Virus record (IMG/VR): IMGVR_UViG_3300009130_000057
Coordinates: 1 to 42,878 of that record
Source: a virus
Length of the DNA stretch: 42,878 nucleotides
Direction: 5' to 3' (one strand)
In this document: in pieces, positions 36,027 through 42,878 of the stretch
Position numbering within the stretch: the stretch's first letter is position 1
Layout: each line of letters begins with the position of its first letter
The notes under the pieces: generated by a model
The model's input: the letters and a program-made list of their open reading frames with translations, nothing else
The model's database searches: none
Told to the model about the DNA's origin: nothing
Translations under genes and position numbers: made by a program

Positions 36027-36877
36027 CGTCAAAGCATCCCGGATATACATATAGGCAGTTTTGTGAAAAACTGGTGAGCGCCGCAGGAGAGGGAAATGTT
36101 CGACCATTTTCTGATTTCTCATTTAAAAAAACAGAAGGCTTTCCATTTGATATAGATCCAACTCAAACAGAAGGCAAAAAGAACATCATCATGAGGCATG
36201 ATGTGGATCATGATCCGGAAGTTGCTCGAAATCTTGCTAGAGTAGAAAAGGAAACCGGGGTTAGGTCTACTTTTTTTGCACTTACCGCAGATGCATCCAG
36301 GAGATGGTGGATAGATGAAGAAGCTCGAAAGAAAATGATAGAATGGTATCAAGAGATACAGGGCATGGGTCACGAGGTTGGGCTTCATTATGATTTTTTG
36401 GGAGAATATTTCTCCCTAGGAAAGGATCCCAAGGAAAGTTCTGAGGAAATATTATCCGTTTTCAGAAGTAACGGCTTAAAAATTTCTGGGTGCGCTTCCC
36501 ATGGATCATCAACAATGAGATCTATCGTTGGGGCTACGGGGAATATTCCTTATCCCCTCGAATATGTAAATTATAAAATATGGGATGAGGTAAACAAAGA
36601 TGCAATCGAGTTAAGCCCGAATTCAAAAACATTAAATGTTCCGTATATGAGCCTTGAGTCTCAAGGCCTAAGGTATGAATCTTACTTTGTTAAAAAACAA
36701 TGGTATTTATCAGATAGTGGGGGCAACTTCTGGACTGGGGGCTATTGCGGTTCGGACAAATTTGAAAATTTGCCTAATGCAATAAACGATCCCCTTGAAA
36801 CATCCTCAGAGCTTATGAAAGAGGGGGAGATTTTGCAAATATTAGTTCACCCTATTTGGTGGAAGAATAATCTTTAA
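36023..36877 (+). CDS. polysaccharide-deacetylase-like protein
   Basis: A 284-aa protein with NIIMRHDVDHDPEVARNLAR at ~54-73 (the His/Asp motif of NodB-type fold), 'TGVRSTFFAL' and GHEVGLHYD at ~118-127. These motifs fit CE4-like deacetylases, though the order differs somewhat from classic NodB. Coupled to the glycosyltransferase by ATGA. May deacetylate a sugar it builds. Confidence 0.7.
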   Translation: MTSKHPGYTYRQFCEKLVSAAGEGNVRPFSDFSFKKTEGFPFDIDPTQTEGKKNIIMRHDVDHDPEVARNLARVEKETGVRSTFFALTADASRRWWIDEEARKKMIEWYQEIQGMGHEVGLHYDFLGEYFSLGKDPKESSEEILSVFRSNGLKISGCASHGSSTMRSIVGATGNIPYPLEYVNYKIWDEVNKDAIELSPNSKTLNVPYMSLESQGLRYESYFVKKQWYLSDSGGNFWTGGYCGSDKFENLPNAINDPLETSSELMKEGEILQILVHPIWWKNNL

Positions 36878-36885
36878 ATTTTAGA

Positions 36886-37614
36886 GTGAAAATCTTAAAC
36901 GTGAATATAGGGCAAGGCCCTCAAGCGAAAACCTTCATTCAAAAAAACGGCATATATTTTTGTCGCGAAGGAAAGGCAAGAGAAGGTCAACAACTAGAAT
37001 CTGCGATAATGACCACCCCTTCGACCATAGATGAATATCTTTCTCAGATGAGAAAAGTTCATAAAGGGAATGCCGTAAGAGATGCAAACAAGGCGAAAAA
37101 AATGAAATATTACTGCAAAGAGTTTGCAAGGCAAAATCATATTGTTGATATAGTGGATATCAATTTGTCTTCCGAAATTAGGCAGGGAAAAAAAATGACG
37201 AGCAGTTACCAAAGAAGTGTCGAGGAAATGGGGGGTTATCCTACCGTTGAGGCAGAGATTCCAGAGCTTGTATCCAATACTGATTATAATAAATTATTTG
37301 GGGTTTTTTTTCCTCAGGAAAATCATAAGCAAGGTAAACTATCACTAGATTGCAAATTATGCGGATATATCTCATTTACAAGAATGGGGGAGATATCTTT
37401 ATATGGTCAAATATTGGGCCATCGCGATCACTTAAGGAACGGCATAATGTATTTATTGAACGAGTTTATAGTAAATCTTGTTTCAGCTAAAGACACTCCG
37501 GATTTTCGAGGAATAAAATATATCATGTATGGCAGTCATTGCTCTGGTACGGATGGTTTGAAAATGTGGAAGAAAAGGACTCTATTTAAACCTTATTATT
37601 TAAATATACTATAA
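36886..37614 (+). CDS. hypothetical protein in the sugar cassette (242 aa)
   Basis: A 242-aa protein, start at GTG 36886. Middle part KLCGYISFTRMGEISLYGQI then LGHRDHLRNGIMYLLNEF resembles acyltransferase-like (GNAT) spacing but without clear proof. Could transfer an acyl or amino group to a sugar. Confidence 0.5.
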   Translation: MKILNVNIGQGPQAKTFIQKNGIYFCREGKAREGQQLESAIMTTPSTIDEYLSQMRKVHKGNAVRDANKAKKMKYYCKEFARQNHIVDIVDINLSSEIRQGKKMTSSYQRSVEEMGGYPTVEAEIPELVSNTDYNKLFGVFFPQENHKQGKLSLDCKLCGYISFTRMGEISLYGQILGHRDHLRNGIMYLLNEFIVNLVSAKDTPDFRGIKYIMYGSHCSGTDGLKMWKKRTLFKPYYLNIL

Positions 37615-37631
37615 AAACCAAAGGAATTGCC

Positions 37632-38159
37632 ATGAGTATTTTTCCAGAATCAGAACTTGACGAATGCCAAAGTGCCGTTTTTTTCTTTTGTGCGGCTTTC
37701 GGGGGGCGGAATGATGTGATATACGCCCACAAACGAGAAATGAAGGATGTTGTTCTTAACGATATTGTTGAGGATAAACTAAATGAAATGAAAAATACCT
37801 ATAGTTCCCAGTGGGAGTACATTCACGGAGACGCTTTCGAAGAAGCCATTCGGTTTTCAGATGAAGGGAGGAAATTTGATTTGGTTAGTTGTGACCCATT
37901 TACAAGATTAGAATCGAAGGTTATGAGAAACCACTTTCTAAATTTTTACAATATCGCCAATAAGTATATGTTTTGCATGATTACGAAAAACCATTGGCAT
38001 TCCTTGGGGATAGATATCACAAACACAGTCCAGATATCTTCCTATCTGTCAAGCTTGCATAATTTAAATATTAATGTATCATCCATTGTAAAAAGAAGTG
38101 ATTTCAAGGGAGAAGGCGCGGAGCATAGCGGAGTTTACTGGGCTGTCATAAAAAAATAA
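37632..38159 (+). CDS. SAM-dependent methyltransferase-like protein
   Basis: A 175-aa protein. 'VVLNDIVEDKL' then WEYIHGDAFEEA and KFDLVSCDPF look like the acidic and DxxxxDPP-type loops of class I methyltransferases, but the Gly-rich motif I is not clear (FCAAFGGRND). AAAGGAATTG precedes the ATG. The tRNA-like element begins three bases after its stop. Confidence 0.55.
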   Translation: MSIFPESELDECQSAVFFFCAAFGGRNDVIYAHKREMKDVVLNDIVEDKLNEMKNTYSSQWEYIHGDAFEEAIRFSDEGRKFDLVSCDPFTRLESKVMRNHFLNFYNIANKYMFCMITKNHWHSLGIDITNTVQISSYLSSLHNLNINVSSIVKRSDFKGEGAEHSGVYWAVIKK

Positions 38160-38161
38160 AT

Positions 38162-38226
38162 GGGGACGCAAACGGATTTGGCACGTTTTAGGGCGTGGTG
38201 TGGTTCGACCCCACACGTCTCCACCA
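38162..38226 (+). ncRNA. minimal CCA-ending tRNA-like RNA with G3:U70
   Basis: Acceptor GGGGACG (38162-38168)/CGTCTCC (38216-38222), with G3-U70, then A73 and encoded CCA (38224-38226). D-type hairpin CAAA-CGGA-TTTG (38169-38180), short stem CACG-TTTTAGGG-CGTG (38182-38197), and a canonical T arm TGTGG-TTCGACC-CCACA. Total 65 nt, about 11 shorter than a tRNA. G3:U70 and A73 are the alanine identity elements and are also used by tmRNA, whose tRNA-like domain has the same GGGGaxG...CUCCACCA ends. It has no normal 7-nt anticodon loop. Confidence 0.72.
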
Positions 38227-38258
38227 TTTTTAAAGTAATCCGAGCTCACTAAGATACT

Positions 38259-38861
38259 ATGAAAGACTACGAAGAGTTTTATTCAAATGGGGGCTTTGGC
38301 TATAACAAAGAGAGCAGTCATAAATGGATCTTTAATAAGATCTTCTCCAATCCGCCCCCCGAGAGCGAAACTCTCCTAGATGTTGCATGTGGAGACGGTT
38401 TTTGGAGCTTTATTTTAGCTTCAAGATTTAAAGTCACCGGAATCGACGTCTCTCAATCGGGGATTAATATAGCACGACAAAAAGCACACACGGAAACTTC
38501 TCAAAGCATAAAATTTACCTGTGGGGATGCCCTGGAATTAGACTCCAGTTTTGATATTGTGTTCTGCCGAGGCCCCTCTTTTCTGAACCTGCCTCCAGCG
38601 GACCCTAGATTTATTGGAAATATAACAAAGATGTATTCTCTGTGCAATAAGGAATTGATCTACATTCAATATACGCAAAAACCCTATGGCCGCTGGGATA
38701 AGTCTAATTTATTTGATAAAGACTCGGACTCGAAAACATATTATAATTCGAAGTGGTATTACCATGATCCGGAAGAGTTGTATAAAGTGTTTAGCCAATT
38801 GGGCAATGCAGAGATAAGGGACATTGATTCGTATATTGTGGGAAAAATAAAAAAGATATGA
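38259..38861 (+). CDS. class I SAM-dependent methyltransferase
   Basis: A 200-aa protein with the standard Rossmann set: LLDVACGDGFWSF at ~39-51 (motif I), VTGIDVSQSGINIA at ~59-72, FTCGDALELDSSFDIVFCRG at ~84-103. Methyl group acceptor unknown; gene context suggests a sugar. Its stop overlaps the next start (ATGA). Confidence 0.8.
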   Translation: MKDYEEFYSNGGFGYNKESSHKWIFNKIFSNPPPESETLLDVACGDGFWSFILASRFKVTGIDVSQSGINIARQKAHTETSQSIKFTCGDALELDSSFDIVFCRGPSFLNLPPADPRFIGNITKMYSLCNKELIYIQYTQKPYGRWDKSNLFDKDSDSKTYYNSKWYYHDPEELYKVFSQLGNAEIRDIDSYIVGKIKKI

Positions 38862-39685
38862 AAATGGTTATTTTAACAGCCTTGTGGAAAAGGCCTGCTC
38901 TTACGGAAATTTTTCTTTCTTACTATAGCAACATGAAGGAAAGGCTTGAGGGGCAAATAGACTTAAAATTGGTTGCTGTAGGATCCGAGGGTTTAATTAC
39001 TGAAAAAATCTCAAAAGATAATGGATGGAAATACACTGAAGCACCTAATAATCCGGTTAGTCAGAAATGGAATGCCGGGATTAAGTCTCTGAAGGATATT
39101 AATGCTGATGCCGTTATTATATTAGGGTCAGATGATTTTATATCAGATAACCTTCTCTTAGAATATAAAAAACGGTTAAACGAGAATTACGTACTCATGG
39201 GCGTTAAGGATATGTATGTACTTGATGTGCCTACGGAAAGATTTGGAAGGTGGAGGGGCTACCGGCCAAACATATATGAGGATCGAACCGGAGAGACTAT
39301 AGGAATGGCCAGATGCATTAGTCGCAAGGTTATGGAAATGGTTAATTACGACATATGGCTAAACATTGGAGCGGATTCCGGTTTAGATGGGATTATGTCT
39401 TCAAGATTTAAATCTCTTGGACTGGAATATTGTTCTGAATCAAATGCCCCCTTATGCGAAATAAAGGGAGATTCAAAAATATATAAATGGGGTCATGTGG
39501 GTTACTATCTTAGTGATCTCGAGTCTGTTGGGGTAGACATTAAGGCATCAACTAATATCACAAGTCTGGACATGTGTATTAGGTCGAACCCTTTATGCAT
39601 GGAGTGGATAGAGGATGCCGAAAGGTTTTTCTCCGAGAATTTACCGCATTTGAATTTCCAAGAGATAATGACAGCAAGTGGGTAA
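38858..39685 (+). CDS. glycosyltransferase-like protein (GT2 type)
   Basis: A 275-aa protein starting MKMVILTALWKRPALTEIFL, typical of the GT-A fold, with VIILGSDDFISD around 85-96 as nucleotide-sugar motif. Shares LGSDDF with the gene at 35184. Coupled to the methyltransferase (ATGA). Confidence 0.68.
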   Translation: MKMVILTALWKRPALTEIFLSYYSNMKERLEGQIDLKLVAVGSEGLITEKISKDNGWKYTEAPNNPVSQKWNAGIKSLKDINADAVIILGSDDFISDNLLLEYKKRLNENYVLMGVKDMYVLDVPTERFGRWRGYRPNIYEDRTGETIGMARCISRKVMEMVNYDIWLNIGADSGLDGIMSSRFKSLGLEYCSESNAPLCEIKGDSKIYKWGHVGYYLSDLESVGVDIKASTNITSLDMCIRSNPLCMEWIEDAERFFSENLPHLNFQEIMTASG

Positions 39686-39748
39686 TTTTCCACACAGGGC
39701 CAAGGCTACAGCCCAATTATAGACAGATGAAGAGTGTAACTTACTTCT

Positions 39749-40063
39749 ATGAACTTGATCATAGAAGCTCCCCTCTCAGCCCCTCCTAGTGAGATTTCTT
39801 GTTTCCGGGATGTTACTCTTTACGGGAAGATATTTATATTCGAAGACGTTTTATTAAAATGCGAGAAAGGATCTAGAAGTTTTTATTGGGAGTGGTTAAA
39901 AGCCCATGGAGCGCATGACTTCATATCTCAATTACTAAAAGAAAGCGAAGATGTATCCGGGTTTGTTATAGGAGAAAAGAAAAGTAATTTAAATATCCCT
40001 CGAATTGATGCCTTTAATTTGAGCTTTATCATTTCTGCGATATCGTCTGTTAGTGACAGATAA
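39749..40063 (+). CDS. hypothetical protein (104 aa)
   Basis: A 104-aa protein beginning MNLIIEAPLSAPPSEISCFR, Ser-rich at the end. A short overlapping frame in the preceding 60 bases ends at 39789. Start is the first ATG after an in-frame stop. Weak evidence, no family. Confidence 0.5.
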   Translation: MNLIIEAPLSAPPSEISCFRDVTLYGKIFIFEDVLLKCEKGSRSFYWEWLKAHGAHDFISQLLKESEDVSGFVIGEKKSNLNIPRIDAFNLSFIISAISSVSDR

Positions 40064-40132
40064 AACCCTAAAGTCCAAAGTCGACTTTTAACTTTTGTTA
40101 GACTTTTGAATTTGTGTGTGTATTATAATAAT

Positions 40133-42121
40133 ATGCCGCAAAAACGTAAATATACAAAAAGATCCGAGTATTGGCAAAAGTTCCAAACTAAAAACCTTCC
40201 CTTAGAAAGCCTTATTAGTCAGGAGAACACAGGCCCTATATTGGCTGGAGACAATTACTATGTGAGTACTTATGCCCAAGCTAGCTCAGCGGGGACCGCA
40301 TCTTATGATAGAAGTTCGTCCAGAGTTAACCAAGGATCTTCCAAGAGAAGTCAGGGAGTAGGGTCTCCATACGCAAATATAAAAGAAGGAATACTCCCGT
40401 ATGACTTTAAGTCGAATGGGGTGGACATAAGGGAAACCGTAGACTTGTGCCAAAGAGCTTACGCTAATGTTCCTATATTTAGAAACGCAATAGATATAAT
40501 GTCAGAACTGGCTAATTCAGCCATACACGTCGAGGGAGGGACAGAAAAGTCAAGAAAATTTGTAGAAAAATGGTTTGCTAAAATTAACCTTTGGGATCTT
40601 AAGGATCAATTCTTTCGTGAATACTATAGATCCGGAAATGTTTTCCTGTATAGAGTAGATGGCAAATTCACAACCAAAGACTTTGCGAAATTAAATAAGA
40701 TATACGGAGGAGAAGGGTTAAAGCCCGGGCAAATACCTATTCGATACATTCTCCTTAACCCTTATGATGTTATAGCAACAAGGAGCACCTCTTATAAGGA
40801 CGGGGTATATAAAAAAATTCTGTCGGAGTATGAACTCGAGGAGCTTAGGGAGCCCAAGACGGAACACGACAGAGAAATTCTTAAGAACCTACCAAAAGAA
40901 GCAAGAGAAAAAATTAAGAAAGGAACATGGTCTCCAAATGGGATAGAGATAACCCTAGATTCTACAAAACTGTCTAGCACTTTTTATAAGAAACAAGATT
41001 ATGAGCCATTTGCTGTTCCATTTGGTTTCCCAGTATTGGATGACATCAACTGGAAACTTGAATTAAAGAAGGTTGACCAAGCGATAAGTAAAACCATCGA
41101 GAATGTTATTCTTCTTATAACTATGGGAGCAGAGCCTGAAAAGGGAGGAATAAATCCAGAGAATCTTTCTGCAGCAAGATCTTTATTTCAAAACGAAAGC
41201 GTAGGAAGAGTTATGGTGGCCGATTATACCACTAAGGCTGAGTTCGTGATTCCTGATATTAGCAAAATAATAGGTCCCCAGAAATATCAAATAGTCAACG
41301 AGGACATTAAAGAAGGATTGCAAAATGTTATTGTCGGCAATGATAAATTCGCGAATACCCAAGTAAAAGCCGAGATATTTTTAGAAAGGCTAAAGGAAGC
41401 CAGATTGTCTTTTTTGAATAATTTCCTTCAAGACCAGATTAAGATGGTGTGCCAAAATTTAGGATTCAGGGATTATCCTGTGGCTAGATTTGAGGAAATA
41501 GATATTAAGGATGAGGTTCAATTCCAGAGAGTCGTAACAAGATTACTTGAAATAGGCATAATTACTCCAGAGCAAGGGATTAAGGCTATGAAGACGGGGA
41601 TATACCCTGATTCTAAAAACTTGAAGGAAGCCCAAAAGGAATATGTCAAGGAAAGAGAGGAGGGTTTATTTAATCCCTTGATCGGTGGTGTTCCCATGAT
41701 AGAGTCTCCGGAAAGCAATGAAACGACAGGGCAACCATCGGCTGGAAGACCTACAGGCACAAAGGAGATAAAGCAAACCAATACCACTAGAGCTGAGGAG
41801 TTGTACAGTAGAAAAGAAATTCAATCTATTATATATGAGGTCGAAGATCTTTATTCTCACTCAAAAGACAGAATGAATAAAAAAATGAAAACCAAGTCTT
41901 TGAGCAAAGAACGGGAAGGGATGCTAATGGATTTGTGCAAATCGGTAGTTTCATCAAGAGAGAAAAAGAACTGGAAAAGAGAAGTTACTAATTGTATAAA
42001 GAATTTTGACAAAATAGAGTCTCTGTTGCCCATCTCTGAGATTTTGGAATTATCCCAAAAGCACGAACTCGATTTATACCCTTCTTCATTGCTGTATCAC
42101 AGTAATAAAAAAGAAGTGTAA
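40133..42121 (+). CDS. portal protein
   Basis: A 662-aa protein placed between TerL and the prohead protease. It shows portal-type features: 'NVPIFRNAIDIMSELANSAI' then 'EGGTEKSRKFVEKWFAKINL', a GNVFLYRV strand and IRYILLNPYDVIA, plus a long helical C-terminal crown region with Glu/Lys. The ring channels DNA into the head. ATG 40133 follows a T/A-rich TATTATAATA stretch, possibly a late promoter; an in-frame start at 40106 is less likely. Confidence 0.82.
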   Translation: MPQKRKYTKRSEYWQKFQTKNLPLESLISQENTGPILAGDNYYVSTYAQASSAGTASYDRSSSRVNQGSSKRSQGVGSPYANIKEGILPYDFKSNGVDIRETVDLCQRAYANVPIFRNAIDIMSELANSAIHVEGGTEKSRKFVEKWFAKINLWDLKDQFFREYYRSGNVFLYRVDGKFTTKDFAKLNKIYGGEGLKPGQIPIRYILLNPYDVIATRSTSYKDGVYKKILSEYELEELREPKTEHDREILKNLPKEAREKIKKGTWSPNGIEITLDSTKLSSTFYKKQDYEPFAVPFGFPVLDDINWKLELKKVDQAISKTIENVILLITMGAEPEKGGINPENLSAARSLFQNESVGRVMVADYTTKAEFVIPDISKIIGPQKYQIVNEDIKEGLQNVIVGNDKFANTQVKAEIFLERLKEARLSFLNNFLQDQIKMVCQNLGFRDYPVARFEEIDIKDEVQFQRVVTRLLEIGIITPEQGIKAMKTGIYPDSKNLKEAQKEYVKEREEGLFNPLIGGVPMIESPESNETTGQPSAGRPTGTKEIKQTNTTRAEELYSRKEIQSIIYEVEDLYSHSKDRMNKKMKTKSLSKEREGMLMDLCKSVVSSREKKNWKREVTNCIKNFDKIESLLPISEILELSQKHELDLYPSSLLYHSNKKEV

Positions 42122-42130
42122 TCCTTTCCC

Positions 42131-42878
42131 ATGGGATTGCCGTATAAGTATATAACATCTTTTAACGACGAAGTTCGAGCTTCATCTGAGAGCGTAGAAA
42201 ATCTAAGTTCAGGATTATCGGAAGCTTCTCTTTCTTCATTGAAGCCATTGATACCTCAGGATATTGATTTTGATAGAAATATTGATCTCCTTGGAATTGC
42301 GTTCAACGCGGCTGTAGTTAATAGATTTAACAAGAATGATGATGGGATAACAACCGAAACTGCATTAGCGGCCCTGGATTACTTTATAAATAAACCAACG
42401 AATATAGAGCACAATAAACAAAAAGTCGTTGGCCATGTAGTTTCAGCAGGATTCTCTAAATACGGCGAAGCTTCATTGATCAGGAGGGATGAAATTGACC
42501 CCGAAGACTTAACCCCTTTTAATATAGCTTTGGCATCTGTAGTATATAAAGCAGTAAATTCAGAATTTGCTTCTTTAGTAGAAAGATCCGTAAACCCCGA
42601 AGATGAATTATATCAATCCGTTTCCGCTAGTTGGGAAATAGGCTTTAGTGATTACGTTATCGCTCTTGGCAGCAAAAACCTTGAAGAAGCCGAAATCATA
42701 GAAGACGAAAAGCATATAGAAGAATTAAAAGCTAGCCTTAGAGCATTTGATGGTTCTGGCAAACTAGAAGACGGAACAGAAGTATATAGATTAGTGACTG
42801 GAGATGTTTATCCGCTAGGCATAGGATTTACGGCGAACCCGGCAGCTGATGTCAAGGGGATCTTCTTGCATGGAGAAG
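42131..42878 (+). CDS. prohead-protease-like protein (3' truncated)
   Basis: Open from ATG 42131 to the window end (249 codons). 'FINKPTNIEHNKQKVVGHVV' with its HN, SVSASWEIGFSDYVIA and YPLGIGFTANPAADVKGIFL match the layout of phage head maturation proteases that follow portal. The protease trims scaffold and capsid in the prohead. No stop in the window. Confidence 0.7.
   Translation, partial: MGLPYKYITSFNDEVRASSESVENLSSGLSEASLSSLKPLIPQDIDFDRNIDLLGIAFNAAVVNRFNKNDDGITTETALAALDYFINKPTNIEHNKQKVVGHVVSAGFSKYGEASLIRRDEIDPEDLTPFNIALASVVYKAVNSEFASLVERSVNPEDELYQSVSASWEIGFSDYVIALGSKNLEEAEIIEDEKHIEELKASLRAFDGSGKLEDGTEVYRLVTGDVYPLGIGFTANPAADVKGIFLHGE

Noticed and set aside
39595-39789. 64-codon frame overlapping the end of the glycosyltransferase and the next gene
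   Set aside because: Mostly inside 38858-39685; only its last 20 codons are free and no ribosome binding site is seen.
28930-40135. T4-type late promoter motif (TATAAATA)
   Set aside because: AT-rich TATA stretches occur before several late genes but no fixed motif or spacing could be established.

Overview
The window is part of a large tailed bacteriophage genome (Caudoviricetes). The right side carries terminase large subunit, portal and prohead-protease-like genes, and the left side holds dozens of small early genes with rIIA/rIIB, PhoH and sigma-like genes. Base composition is AT-rich except for about 21.6-26.7 kb. The host cannot be named from the sequence. Early promoters look like host sigma-70 sites (TTGAC/TTGCA, 17-bp spacer, TATA-like -10). 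Late genes mostly use Shine-Dalgarno (SD) sites.

Layout. 1-5.7 kb: small hypothetical genes, then rIIA-like (2204-4468) and rIIB-like (4532-5653). 5.7-12.6 kb: many short early genes, including a protein made of little more than sigma region 4 (6582-6836), a tRNA-Arg (10240-10316) and a SprT-like metalloprotease. 12.6-13.35 kb: a small multi-helix element, then a ~585-nt structured non-coding RNA with its own promoter and terminator. 13.4-14.6 kb: short genes. 14.64-15.18 kb: an array of tRNA-like and cloverleaf-like RNA elements. 15.2-26.6 kb: short early operons, many starting with leaderless mRNAs, with two DUF932-like genes, a GP88-like gene, a second duplicated gene pair and several tandem-repeat or hairpin blocks. 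26.63-27.29 kb: a convergent junction with inverted repeats and a two-gene minus-strand operon. 27.3-42.9 kb: the late rightward block, with a membrane lipoprotein, J-domain protein, PhoH, zinc-ribbon protein, sigma factor, a possible small terminase, SNase-like nuclease, zinc finger-XPF nuclease, TerL, a sugar/methyl-transfer cassette with an embedded tRNA-like RNA, portal and prohead protease (cut by the window end).

How it fits together. Host RNA polymerase probably fires about twenty similar early promoters. In thirteen of these the predicted +1 falls at or next to the A of the AUG, so the mRNAs would be leaderless. The sigma-4-like early protein and the region 2+4 sigma factor in the late block suggest an early-to-late switch. 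The most unusual features are a five-member family of 16-19 aa hydrophobic microproteins encoded just after other genes, the large structured RNA, the tRNA-like array, and a minimal CCA-ending cloverleaf with a G3:U70 pair at 38162-38226.
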